This document shows positions 42,626-51,066 of a DNA stretch of 64,000 nt, in pieces. The translations under genes and the position numbers were made by a program. The stretch lies in contig NZ_BAGB01000041.1 of NCBI RefSeq assembly GCF_000308615.1, positions 620,001 through 684,000 of the forward strand, written 5' to 3'. The first letter of the stretch is position 1, and every line of letters starts with the position of its first letter. This DNA is from Nocardia jiangxiensis NBRC 101359 (GTDB lineage Bacteria; Actinomycetota; Actinomycetes; Mycobacteriales; Mycobacteriaceae). The notes below the pieces were generated by a model. It saw nothing but the letters and a program-made list of their open reading frames with translations, did not search any database and was not told the origin of the DNA.

Positions 42626-43300
42626 GTGTACGTAGTGATCATGGGGTGTGGCCGCGTGGGCTCCGCCCTCGCACGCGCACTGGTGCGGATCGGCCACCAG
42701 GTGGCCGTGATCGATCGCGACCCCAGCGCCTTCCTCCGCCTGGGCAAGGACTTCCCGGGCGAGCAGGTGACCGGCGTCGGCTTCGATCGGGATGTGCTGC
42801 AGCGCGCCGGAATCGAGCGCGCGGGAGCCTTCGCGGCGGTTTCCTCCGGCGACAACTCCAACATCATCGCCGCGCGGGTCGCGCGGGAGACGTTCGGCGT
42901 GGAGCGGGTCGTGGCGCGGATCTACGACGCCAAACGCGCCGCGGTCTACGAACGTCTCGGCATACCCACCATCGCCACCGTGCCGTGGACCACCGACCGG
43001 TTCCTGCGCACCCTGATCGGCGACGAGAACACCTCCGCCACCTGGCGCGACCCCACCGGCACGGTCGCGATCACCGAACTGACCCTGCACGAGGACTGGT
43101 TCGGGCACACCGTGCAGACCCTGGAGGACGCCATCGGCGCGCGCGTCACGTTCATCATCCGCTTCGGCCAAGGGGTGCTGCCCACCGCCAAGACGCTGTT
43201 GCAGGCCGACGACACCATCTACGTGGCCGCCACCTCCGGCCACGTCGGCGAGGCGGTCGCCCTCGCCGCTACCGCACCCTCGAGCGAGGAGGAGTCGTGA
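42626..43300 (+). CDS. ceoB: TrkA-type K+ uptake regulator CeoB
   Basis: A 224-residue RCK protein: an NAD-binding RCK_N domain (MGCGRVGSALA at the N-terminus; IDRD acidic residue at the strand end) and a C-terminal RCK_C domain. It binds nucleotide and gates Trk-type potassium transporters, ortholog of Rv2691. GTG start. Its stop overlaps the start of ceoC (GTGA), so the two are translationally coupled; the pair forms a heteromeric regulator. Confidence 0.92.
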   Translation: MYVVIMGCGRVGSALARALVRIGHQVAVIDRDPSAFLRLGKDFPGEQVTGVGFDRDVLQRAGIERAGAFAAVSSGDNSNIIAARVARETFGVERVVARIYDAKRAAVYERLGIPTIATVPWTTDRFLRTLIGDENTSATWRDPTGTVAITELTLHEDWFGHTVQTLEDAIGARVTFIIRFGQGVLPTAKTLLQADDTIYVAATSGHVGEAVALAATAPSSEEES

Positions 43301-43980
43301 AGGTAGTCATCGCGGGGGCAGGCGCGGTCGGCCGCTCCATCGCCCAGGAACTACTACGCGGCAGCCACGAGGTGATGCTCATCGAACGCCGGATCGATCA
43401 CATCGACCAGGTCGCCGTCCCGGCCGCGGTCTGGGTGCACGGCGATGCCTGCGAGCTGGAACTGCTCGAGGAGGCGGGGCTGCAGGATTACGAGGTGGCG
43501 ATCTCGGCCACCGGCGACGACAAGGCGAATCTGGTGTTCAGCCTGCTCGCCAAGACCGAATTCGGCATCCGTCGGGTCGTGGCCCGGGTCAACGACCCGC
43601 GCAACGAGTGGCTCTTCGATGCGTCCTGGGGCGTCGACGTCGCGGTCTCGACGCCGCGACTGCTGGCCTCACTGGCCGAGGAGGCCGTCTCGGTGGGCGA
43701 TCTGGTCCGGCTGATGACGCTGCGGCAGGGCCAGGCCAATCTGGTGGAGATCACCCTGCCCGTGGACACCCCCCTGGCCGGGCGCGCGGTGCGGACCCTG
43801 ACGCTGCCGCGTGATGCGGCCCTGGTGACGATTCTGCGCGGCGGCCGGGTCATCGTGCCGCAGCCGGACGATCCGCTCGAGGGCGAGGACGAACTGTTGT
43901 TCGTGGCGTCGGTGGAGGCCGAGGACGAACTACGTAGAGCCCTGGGCGTCAACGGTTTTCGCACCCCTGCGGTCTCCTGA
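43297..43980 (+). CDS. ceoC: TrkA-type K+ uptake regulator CeoC
   Basis: A 227-residue RCK protein like CeoB, ortholog of Rv2692. AGAGAVGRSIA is the NAD-binding loop, and GDACELELLEEAGL is typical of TrkA proteins. The RCK_C domain ends with DDPLEGEDELLFVA. GTG start overlapping the ceoB stop, with GAGGAGGAG just upstream inside ceoB. Confidence 0.92.
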   Translation: MKVVIAGAGAVGRSIAQELLRGSHEVMLIERRIDHIDQVAVPAAVWVHGDACELELLEEAGLQDYEVAISATGDDKANLVFSLLAKTEFGIRRVVARVNDPRNEWLFDASWGVDVAVSTPRLLASLAEEAVSVGDLVRLMTLRQGQANLVEITLPVDTPLAGRAVRTLTLPRDAALVTILRGGRVIVPQPDDPLEGEDELLFVASVEAEDELRRALGVNGFRTPAVS

Positions 43981-43986
43981 GCGCGG

Positions 43987-44658
43987 TCAGGCGCATTCCG
44001 GCAGCAGTTCGGCCTGCTCGAGCCGCGCGCGCAGCTTGTTCAGCGCGCGATGCTGCATGACCCGCACCACCCCCGGGCTGGTGCCGATCGCCTCGGCGGT
44101 CTGCGCCGCGGTCCAGCCCAGCATCAGACGCATCACCAGCACCTCGCGATGTGCGGGCGCGAGGATCTGCATGAGTTCGAAGGTGGCGTGCCGCTGCTCG
44201 GCCGCCAGCGCCATCTCCTCGGGCCCCGGCAGGGTCGAGGGCCGGTCCGGGAAGTCCGGCACCGGATAGGTGGCCTGCTGCGCGGGACGACGGAACACGT
44301 CGGCCACCTTGTTGGCCGAGATGCCGTACACGAACGCCAGGAACGACTTGCCCTGATCGCGGTAGCGCGGAATCGCCTGCACGGTCGCCAGGCAGATCTC
44401 CTGGGCGACGTCGTCGGCGGTGACCTGAAGATTCCCGCCCGAGCCCAGCCGCGCCGCGCAGTAGCGCCGCACCAGCGGCTGCACGATGCGCACGATGTCA
44501 GTCACCGCCCGGTCGTCCCCGGCCGCGGCCGGGCCGATCAGCCGATCCAGTTCCGCGGCGACCCGCTGGCTCTCCGAACGAACGGGGGCGGGCGCACCGT
44601 GCCGCGACGATCCGGCCGTCCGCGTCGTCGATGCCGCCGGGTTCTCCTGCGTGATCAC
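43987..44658 (-). CDS. ECF sigma factor of the SigD/ShbA type
   Basis: A 223-residue ECF sigma factor. Region 2 is around GNLQVTADDVAQEICLATVQ and FLAFVYGISANKVAD. Region 4 is MLGWTAAQTAEAIGTSPGVVRVMQHRALNKLR. The pattern resembles mycobacterial SigD and streptomycete ShbA. ShbA is known to drive expression of the principal sigma factor HrdB. No anti-sigma gene is adjacent. GTG start with AGGGA 5 nt upstream. It is inserted between ceoC and the DUF3159 gene, which are neighbours in M. tuberculosis. Confidence 0.85.
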   Translation of the reverse strand: MITQENPAASTTRTAGSSRHGAPAPVRSESQRVAAELDRLIGPAAAGDDRAVTDIVRIVQPLVRRYCAARLGSGGNLQVTADDVAQEICLATVQAIPRYRDQGKSFLAFVYGISANKVADVFRRPAQQATYPVPDFPDRPSTLPGPEEMALAAEQRHATFELMQILAPAHREVLVMRLMLGWTAAQTAEAIGTSPGVVRVMQHRALNKLRARLEQAELLPECA

Positions 44659-44791
44659 TCGGATCCCTTTCGCCGATTCTCCGTACCTCTCACAGAGAAT
44701 CCTGCTGTGATCCGGGCCTACCGACCAGGCACCCCAGGGGTGGATTCACCCTCACCCCACCGGATTTCCCACCCGGCGGGCGAGTGTTCGC

Positions 44792-45598
44792 TCAGTCGCG
44801 CTCGACCGGGGCGTGCCCCGCGCGACGCACGGCCCACACCGTGACCAGCAGCGCGACCGCCGTCAACGGCCAGCCCATGCCGATCCGGGTGACCGCGAGC
44901 AGACCGGTGCTGTTGTCGTTGTAGAAATGCGATTGGACCAGGTAGCGGGCACCGAACACGAGAACCCAGACCAGCGTCGCGACGTCGTAGAGCCGCAGCG
45001 CCCGGCGGTCCGAACGCCACTCGGTGCCGTGCCCGTTCAGCACACCCCAGATCACCCCGGCCAACGGCCAGCGCACCACCAGCGAAGCCAGGAACACCCC
45101 CGCGTACACCAGGCTGGCCCAGATGCCGAACAGGAAGAAGCCCTTGGCCGCACCCATCCGATAGGCGATGAACGCGCACACGCCCACCCCCAGGAATCCG
45201 GAGATGGCGGGCTGAATGGGATTGCGTCGCACCAGTCGCCAGACCAGGATCGCGGCCGCGACGCCCAGTGCGGTCCAGATGGCCGCGGCCAGGCCCCACA
45301 GCGCGTTCGCCGGGACGAACACCACCACCGGCAGCGTCGAATAGATCAGGCCGCTGACGCCACCGAGCTGCTCGAGCAGCGTGTCTTCGGGATCGTCGCG
45401 ATCCTCGGCGTCCGCATCGTCCGAGTCGGGGTCCTCGGCCGCGGAGTCGAACCGCGCACCGGGCGCGGTATCGCCGCGTAGGGCGTGGCGCGGCCCGCGA
45501 TCAGTGGGTGTGGCGGACGAGCGGGGCTCGCCGGGGGACACGGCGCGGCGCTCGTTGTCGGCGACGAGAGCGCCCTCGTCGTTCGTGGGTGTCGACAT
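44792..45598 (-). CDS. DUF3159 family membrane protein (Rv2693c type)
   Basis: A 268-residue integral membrane protein of unknown function, ortholog of Rv2693c. The N-terminal 80 residues are hydrophilic and acidic (DSDDADAEDRDD), followed by about six membrane segments. Only 3 nt separate it from the upstream OB-fold gene, so they form an operon. The pairing is conserved in mycolic-acid actinomycetes. Confidence 0.9.
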   Translation of the reverse strand: MSTPTNDEGALVADNERRAVSPGEPRSSATPTDRGPRHALRGDTAPGARFDSAAEDPDSDDADAEDRDDPEDTLLEQLGGVSGLIYSTLPVVVFVPANALWGLAAAIWTALGVAAAILVWRLVRRNPIQPAISGFLGVGVCAFIAYRMGAAKGFFLFGIWASLVYAGVFLASLVVRWPLAGVIWGVLNGHGTEWRSDRRALRLYDVATLVWVLVFGARYLVQSHFYNDNSTGLLAVTRIGMGWPLTAVALLVTVWAVRRAGHAPVERD

Positions 45599-45601
45599 AC
45601 G

Positions 45602-46027
45602 TCAGGAATTCCCGCGGAGTTCGTAGTAGGGGTTGAAGATCACCTTGGCGCCATCACGTTCACCGATGCGGCCGCGAACCAGGATACGACGTCCCGGCTC
45701 GATGCCGGGTATGCGACGCCGGCCGATCCACACCAGGGTGATCGCATCGGTGCCGTCGAAGAATTCGGCCTCGAGGCAGGCGCTGGCCGCCTTCGGACAG
45801 GCCTCCACACTGCGCAGCCGGCCCAGCATGGTGACTTCCTCGCCACGACGGCACTCGGCGGCCTGACAGGCTCCCGACGCCTCCGAGGTCTCGGCCAGCT
45901 CCTGAGCGTCGAGCCGGTCCAGATCGGCCGTCAGCCGGTAACCCAGACGCCGGAAGTACCCGCTGTCGGGTCCGGCCTTGCGCACGAGGGCACCTGAACC
46001 CGCCCTGTTTCTGCCGGAGAAAGGCAT
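45602..46027 (-). CDS. OB-fold nucleic-acid-binding protein (Rv2694c type)
   Basis: A 141-residue protein of the OB-fold/RecG-wedge-like group, ortholog of Rv2694c. It starts with SGYFRRLGYRLT and continues through GEEVTMLGRLRSVE and the strand set ITLVWIGRRRIPGIEPGRR, with a KVIFNPYYELRG end. ATG 46027 has AGGAAG 9 nt upstream. It is the first gene of the operon with the DUF3159 membrane protein. Confidence 0.88.
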   Translation of the reverse strand: MPFSGRNRAGSGALVRKAGPDSGYFRRLGYRLTADLDRLDAQELAETSEASGACQAAECRRGEEVTMLGRLRSVEACPKAASACLEAEFFDGTDAITLVWIGRRRIPGIEPGRRILVRGRIGERDGAKVIFNPYYELRGNS

Positions 46028-46468
46028 GTAGCAACACTTCCTGCACTGCTGACGGCGCGGGCGCCATCGGTTTTCCGTACGACGGGCCGGTTGGCCGTAC
46101 ACCGCCACTGTAGATCGAGCCCACCAGGCCCGCTACGGTGCCCGGCCCTCATGTGACGGCCATTGCACCGGCGATGCTGTCACCCCAGTGATACCCCCGG
46201 TCCCAACCAGTCAACCCACCTCGACCGGATCCACGCTGACGAGGCGAAACACTTCGCAGCGCTCCGCGCCCGCAGACCGCCGAACAGCCCGCTCGGACGA
46301 GCCCACCGACCACCTGCCCGGACGCAGCACCGGCTGCCTGACGGCGTCCGGACCTGCCTGGCGTCACCTGCGGCCACCGCCCGGTGGCCACCCACACACC
46401 GACCTGCCGAGACGTTTCCGCCCGACGGGCTCGGCCCAGGCAGGCACGCCACCCATTACGCTCGGCCC
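46028..46468. other. divergent promoter region
   Basis: 440 bp between the divergent OB-fold and hydrolase genes. No gene is seen. TACGCT (46457-46462) 6 nt before the hydrolase start is a probable leaderless -10 element. Confidence 0.45.
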
Positions 46469-47194
46469 GTGCCCGATCTCTCCCGCCCGGCGATCGTCGT
46501 CGGCCTGCCCGGAACCGGCTCCGATGCCGACTTCGCCCGCCGCGCGTTCGAACCCGCCTGTGCCGCACGGGATCTGCCGTTCATCGCGGTGGAGCCCGAT
46601 CCGCGGGACGTGGTGGCCAGTTGCCGGGCCGCGCTCGACGAGGCCGCCCGCTCCGGTCCGGTGCTGGCGGCGGGGATCTCCCTGGGAGCCGCCATCGCCG
46701 TCGAATGGGCTTGTGCGCGAACTGAATCCGCGTTCGGCGTGATCGCGGCGCTGCCCGCCTGGACCGGGGCCGACACCACCGGCTGCCCGGCCGCGCTCAG
46801 CGCCGCGGCCACCGCCGCGCAGTTGCGTGCGGACGGCCTGGAGGCCGTGGTCGAGCGGATGCGTCAGAGCAGTCCGGCCTGGCTGGCGCAGGCGCTGACG
46901 CAATCCTGGCGCGGCCAGTGGCCGGATCTGCCCCGAGCCCTGGAGGAGGCCGCCGGCTATGCCTGGCCGACAGCGGAAACCCTTGCGGGACTGACGGTTC
47001 CTACCGTCATCGTCTCGGCGGTGGACGATCCGGTCCATCCGGCCGCGGTCGCCGCGGACTGGGCCGAGCTGATCCCGCACGCCGAACTGCACCGCATCAC
47101 CCTGGCCGAGATGGGCGCGAACCCGGCGGTACTGGGCGCCCACGGCCTCGACGGTCTGATGGACCGCCGGGCCGGGGCGACCAGCGACCGCTAG
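46469..47194 (+). CDS. alpha/beta hydrolase (Rv2695 type)
   Basis: A 241-residue alpha/beta-hydrolase-fold protein, ortholog of Rv2695. VGLPGTGSDADF begins the fold, and the nucleophile elbow is AAGISLGAAIA (Ser in GISLG). The later acid/histidine region is VDDPVHPAA. The substrate is unknown. GTG 46469 is chosen because TACGCT precedes it by 6 nt. Its stop overlaps the stop of the convergent DUF3710 gene by a shared CTAG. Confidence 0.85.
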   Translation: MPDLSRPAIVVGLPGTGSDADFARRAFEPACAARDLPFIAVEPDPRDVVASCRAALDEAARSGPVLAAGISLGAAIAVEWACARTESAFGVIAALPAWTGADTTGCPAALSAAATAAQLRADGLEAVVERMRQSSPAWLAQALTQSWRGQWPDLPRALEEAAGYAWPTAETLAGLTVPTVIVSAVDDPVHPAAVAADWAELIPHAELHRITLAEMGANPAVLGAHGLDGLMDRRAGATSDR

Positions 47195-48114
47195 TTCAGG
47201 CCGAGCTGCTGCATCGCCGAACCCTCCGAACCGCGACGCGGCCTCTCGGCTTCGGGCGTGACCGCCGGGTAACTGCCCGTCGCGTGCGCCTGCGCGGCAG
47301 CGGCCTGCGCCGCCAGCGCCTGCTCCTGGGCCTGCACCTGCTGCTGATGTGCGGCCTGCAACTGATCGGCCAGTTCCTGCGGGAGCACCACCGGCAGCGG
47401 ATCGCGCACCGGCAGCGGATCCTCACCGCGCCGGATCACCGTCTCGGCGAGCACGCTGCGGGCCGCCTGGACCAGCGGCTGCCCCTCGTCCACCGCACCG
47501 GACGGCCCGGCCGCGACCAGGCGCACCATCCACCGATATCCGTCGACCCCGATGAACCGCAGATCGGCCCCGTCGGTCACCGCGTGCAGTTCACGACCCC
47601 ACGGACCGGTCTGCACGGACACCTGAGCGCCGTCGTTGCGCAGCGATTCGGCCAGATCCGCGGCCACCATGCGCCATTGTCCGGGCGATTTCGGCGCGGC
47701 GTAGGCGGCCACGGTCAAGCGGCCGTACTCGGTGGCCAGGTGGACCGCCTGCGGCGTGCCGTCGGGGGTCATCTCCACCTGCAACTGCCCGCCCTGAGGC
47801 ACCGGAACGATGACAGAGCCGAGGTCCAGGCGCTGGTCGGTCACGTCGTCGAGCAGATCGGCCACGTCGTCGAAATCGTAGGGGCCGGTACCCGGACCCT
47901 CGTCCGACTCCTCGACCTCGTCCTCGTAATGCGTTGCCTCGTAGGACCGTTGACGATGGGCAGCCGGTTCCTGGTAGACCGGCTCGTCGTAGTCGTCGCC
48001 GTCCTCGTCGTAATCGTCGTACTCCGCCTCGTCGTAGTCGTCCTCGTAGGCGTAGTCGTCGTATTCGCCCGCGCCGCGGGCGTCGTCTCCGGAGCGTTTC
48101 TTCCGTCCGAACAT
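47191..48114 (-). CDS. DUF3710 family protein (Rv2696c type)
   Basis: A 307-residue actinobacterial protein of unknown function, ortholog of Rv2696c. The N-terminal 75 residues are very rich in Asp, Glu and Tyr (YDDYAYEDDYDEAEYDDYDE). The globular DUF3710 core follows (about 85-235), then a Gln/Ala-rich helix. ATG 48114 is preferred because AGGAGG lies 7 nt upstream; ATG 48120 would leave only 1 nt spacing. It lies 2 nt downstream of dut. Confidence 0.9.
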   Translation of the reverse strand: MFGRKKRSGDDARGAGEYDDYAYEDDYDEAEYDDYDEDGDDYDEPVYQEPAAHRQRSYEATHYEDEVEESDEGPGTGPYDFDDVADLLDDVTDQRLDLGSVIVPVPQGGQLQVEMTPDGTPQAVHLATEYGRLTVAAYAAPKSPGQWRMVAADLAESLRNDGAQVSVQTGPWGRELHAVTDGADLRFIGVDGYRWMVRLVAAGPSGAVDEGQPLVQAARSVLAETVIRRGEDPLPVRDPLPVVLPQELADQLQAAHQQQVQAQEQALAAQAAAAQAHATGSYPAVTPEAERPRRGSEGSAMQQLGLN

Positions 48115-48116
48115 CT

Positions 48117-48620
48117 TCATGCCTCCTCGCCGGCCGGGCCTTCCCCACCGGCACTGCTCCCATTATCGAGGCTGGCGTGTCCGCCGCTGGACCCGTATCC
48201 CCCCGCACCGCGCACGGTGTCGTCGAGCCGGTCGACCGCCACGAAATCGACCAGCTCCACCCGCTGCACGAGCAGCTGGGCGATGCGGTCCCCACGACGC
48301 AGTTCGATCGCCGTGCGGAGGTCGTGGTTGATCAGGCAGACCTTGATCTCACCGCGGTATCCGGCATCGATCGTGCCAGGGGTGTTGACGATCGAGAGTC
48401 CGGTCTTGGCGGCCAGTCCGGAACGCGGATGGATGAGGCCGACCGTGCCGGTGGGCAGGGCGATCGCGATGCCGGTTCCCACGAGCACCCGCTCGCCCGG
48501 CTCCAGGATGACGTCCTCGGTGGTGCACAGGTCCACGCCCGCATCGTCCGGGTGCGCACGCGTGGGCACGGGGATGCCGGGATCGAGCCGCAGCAGGGGG
48601 ATGGATGGAATACCGGTCAC
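48117..48620 (-). CDS. dut: dUTP diphosphatase
   Basis: A 167-residue trimeric dUTPase that removes dUTP and makes dUMP, ortholog of Rv2697c. All five motifs are visible: DAGVDL; HPRSGLA; NTPGTIDAGYRGEIKV; RGDRIAQLL; and the C-terminal GGYGSSGGHAS P-loop-like motif. A short extra tail follows. GTG start with TAGGCT about 8 nt upstream (complement of 48629-48634), leaderless style. First gene of an operon with the DUF3710 gene. Confidence 0.95.
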   Translation of the reverse strand: MTGIPSIPLLRLDPGIPVPTRAHPDDAGVDLCTTEDVILEPGERVLVGTGIAIALPTGTVGLIHPRSGLAAKTGLSIVNTPGTIDAGYRGEIKVCLINHDLRTAIELRRGDRIAQLLVQRVELVDFVAVDRLDDTVRGAGGYGSSGGHASLDNGSSAGGEGPAGEEA

Positions 48621-48672
48621 ATCCAGGGAGCCTACGCGGTCACCCGGTCACCGACTGACCTAGTCTGATGTG

Positions 48673-49188
48673 GTGTCCGACCAGCCTGCGCAGGTAACCA
48701 TGCCGAACGAGAAGACCGCCGCGCCCGTGTACTCCGAACGCCAGTGGGCGCCGCTGTGGTGGTGGCCGGTGGGCCTGGGTGTCGTGGCCTTGTTGGCGGC
48801 CACGCTGCATCTGGGCGCGCCGGGAATCCACGCCTGGCTGCCGTACGTCCTTCTGGTTCCGGTGCCGGTGTGGGTGCTGCTGTGGATGGGCCGCCATCGA
48901 GTGGAAGTCGCGCCGGATGCGAACGGAACTCTCGAATTGCGCACGGACAAGGCTCATCTACCGGTAACGTATGTTGCTCGGGCAGCGGTAGTCCCGACCA
49001 GCGCCAAGAGCGCCGCGATGGGCCGCCAGCTCGACCCTGCCGCCTTCGTGCAGCATCGACCCTGGATCGGGCCCATGGTGCTGCTCGTCCTAGACGACCC
49101 GGACGATCCGACGCCGTACTGGCTGATCAGTGCCCGTCACCCGGACAAGGTCCTGGCCGCACTGGGCATCGAGCCGCGCAAGGCCTAG
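48673..49188 (+). CDS. DUF3093 family membrane protein (Rv2698 type)
   Basis: A 171-residue membrane protein, ortholog of Rv2698, function unknown. Two membrane segments (about residues 28-72) are followed by a soluble PH-like C-terminal part ending SARHPDKVLAALG. GTG 48673 follows TAGTCT (48661-48666) by 6 nt; GTG 48670 is directly before it. Divergent from dut. Confidence 0.88.
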   Translation: MSDQPAQVTMPNEKTAAPVYSERQWAPLWWWPVGLGVVALLAATLHLGAPGIHAWLPYVLLVPVPVWVLLWMGRHRVEVAPDANGTLELRTDKAHLPVTYVARAAVVPTSAKSAAMGRQLDPAAFVQHRPWIGPMVLLVLDDPDDPTPYWLISARHPDKVLAALGIEPRKA

Positions 49189-49361
49189 CGCCGGGCCGCA
49201 TCCGCGCAGCACAGGTAGATGCCGCGCTCGGCGTACCGAGCGCGGGCTGCCGGATGTATTTCCCGTGGGCTGCGCGGGGAGCTGTGTGAAGCGTGGACGG
49301 CTGTTCGCGTGCCCGTGCGGCACATACGCGGACACCGTCCTGTGGTGCGTCTGCGCCCTGT

Positions 49362-49664
49362 TCAGGCAGCGCAGTCCATGCATATGAGCTGTCCGCCGGC
49401 CTCGCTGGCGAGTCGGCTGCGGTGATGAACCAGGAAGCAGCTCGTACAGGTGAACTCGTCGGCCTGCTTCGGGATCACCCGTACCGAGAGCACTTCCTCG
49501 GACAGATCCGCCCCGGGAAGCTCGAACGACTCCGCGGTATCGGATTCGTCGACATCCACGACGGCGGACGCGGCCTCGTTGCGACGGGCCTTCAGCTCCT
49601 CGAGCGAGTCCTCGGAAACCTCATCGGATTCGGTGCGCCTAGGTGCGTCATAGTCGGTTGCCAT
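49362..49664 (-). CDS. DUF4193 family zinc-ribbon protein (Rv2699c type)
   Basis: A 100-residue protein of unknown function, ortholog of Rv2699c. An acidic N-terminal half is followed by a zinc ribbon (TCTSCFLVHHRSRL ... ICMDC) with four cysteines. ATG 49664 has GAGGGG with a 7-nt spacer. Similar proteins may interact with RNA polymerase, but nothing here shows it. Confidence 0.9.
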   Translation of the reverse strand: MATDYDAPRRTESDEVSEDSLEELKARRNEAASAVVDVDESDTAESFELPGADLSEEVLSVRVIPKQADEFTCTSCFLVHHRSRLASEAGGQLICMDCAA

Positions 49665-50119
49665 GTCGTATCCCCTCGTCCTTACTTCGTATATCCCGGA
49701 CCGGTTCCCTCCGCACCGATCCCTGACGGAATCGGCTCGGCGAGTACCGCCCCGCCGGTGGTGTACGTCACGTGTACACCCATCGCACACCGGTCCGGAT
49801 CTGCGGAATCCGTTCCGGATCGCGCTCGGTAAACGCAGGACATGCCCTGGTTGTTCCCGATAACGCACACCTGATTCACCTCGGTCGATTCGAATCAGGC
49901 CGCCAGACAATAGCGGACGTACGGGCAAAAGTCGCAATCAAAACACTCGTGAGTCGAAACTGAGGGGTAATCGACACGTCACACGGGGACCGACACGATT
50001 CGGTGTCCACTCCTGACACGCCCCGTGATCGACACGAGACCCGATCTTTACGTCCGAGGCCTCCGAGGCGTCCGAGGCCAAATACTCGGTTGTGCCCAAC
50101 CAACTCGTATGGTGTGCAT
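49665..50119. other. divergent promoter region, DUF4193/cei
   Basis: 455 bp without a recognised gene. It contains an 8-bp inverted repeat (49870-49877 with 49892-49899), three 9-bp direct copies of (G/C)TCCGAGGC (50052-50078), and TATGGT (50108-50113) 6 nt before the cei start. Confidence 0.45.
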
Positions 50120-50797
50120 GTGGTTTCACTGATCACCGAAGGCAGCCCGATCGACAAGAAGGGGCGTCCGTTCCTGCGACGGCGCTATCAGCCATGGGTC
50201 GCGATGGTTGCGATCCTGGCGCTGATCTGCGCAATCATCTGGATCAAGGCGCTGACGACCGAGGACCACAGCCATACCGCCATGGTCTGCAACTCGCCGT
50301 CTCCGGCCACCGACCCGAAGTCTGCCCAACCGATGGGGCTGGGCGAACGGGTGTCGCCCTCGCGCCTGCACGATGTGGAACCAGCAGCGCTGGCACAGTC
50401 CAAGGTGCGCGTCTACAACGCCTCGGGTGAGCGCGGCCTCGCCGAACACATCGCCACGAGCCTGCGCGACTACGGCTTCGCCAGCCCGCCCCCGCCGCAG
50501 TACGCCAACGATCCGGTCTACGTCAACGGCGATCTGAACTGCACCGGCCAGATCCGCTTCGGCGTCAGCGGCCGCCCCGCCGCCGCAGCGGTGCAACTCG
50601 TCGCCCCCTGTGCGGAACTGATCGAGGACCAGCGCAAGGACGACACCGTCGACCTGGCCCTGGGCTCCGTGTTCGGCAACGACCTGCAGCCCAGCGACAA
50701 CGCCGAGGAAGTGCTCAAGGCCCTCAAGAACCCGGCCCCGGGCAACCCCGCAGTCGACTCCGGCCTCCTGGACGCCGCCCGCACCGCCAACTGCTGA
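50120..50797 (+). CDS. cei: envelope integrity protein Cei (LytR_C domain)
   Basis: A 225-residue protein, ortholog of Rv2700 (Cei). A short cytosolic part is followed by one membrane helix (about 28-46) and a periplasmic LytR C-terminal-type domain (KVRVYNASGERGLAEHIA). In M. tuberculosis it is needed for envelope integrity and virulence. GTG 50120 has TATGGT 6 nt upstream and no ribosome binding site. A copy of the dispersed hairpin repeat follows the gene. Confidence 0.88.
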   Translation: MVSLITEGSPIDKKGRPFLRRRYQPWVAMVAILALICAIIWIKALTTEDHSHTAMVCNSPSPATDPKSAQPMGLGERVSPSRLHDVEPAALAQSKVRVYNASGERGLAEHIATSLRDYGFASPPPPQYANDPVYVNGDLNCTGQIRFGVSGRPAAAAVQLVAPCAELIEDQRKDDTVDLALGSVFGNDLQPSDNAEEVLKALKNPAPGNPAVDSGLLDAARTANC

Positions 50798-50941
50798 CGC
50801 TGAATTTTTGGCCTCCGTCTCGTACCCATCGGCCGCCTCTCGGCTGGCTCGATGATCCCCGAACCGTGAAAGGCCCCCGGACAGCCGCAGATCCACAGCC
50901 CTTCACACCTCGTTCCACCGCCCCTGGGCCACGCCAGCCCT

Positions 50942-51066
50942 AGTTTGCGGCGCGGCTTGCCGCCCGGACGCGTGGCGGGTGCGAGGAACGAGTGCCCGAC
51001 ACGGGGCCGGGCGGTAAGCCTTCGGGCGCCGCAAACCCGCCGGAGCGGAGCGGAGGCCAAAATTAC
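50942..51066 (+). repeat. dispersed hairpin repeat, best intact copy
   Basis: The outer stem 50943-50953 pairs perfectly with 51026-51036 (11 bp). The inner stem 50954-50967 pairs with 51007-51020 (14 bp with one G-T). An apical hairpin sits between. The tail GGAGCGGAGCGGAGGCC ends at the suhB stop codon. A leader near 50885-50941 is shared with the 36-kb copies. Confidence 0.9.
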
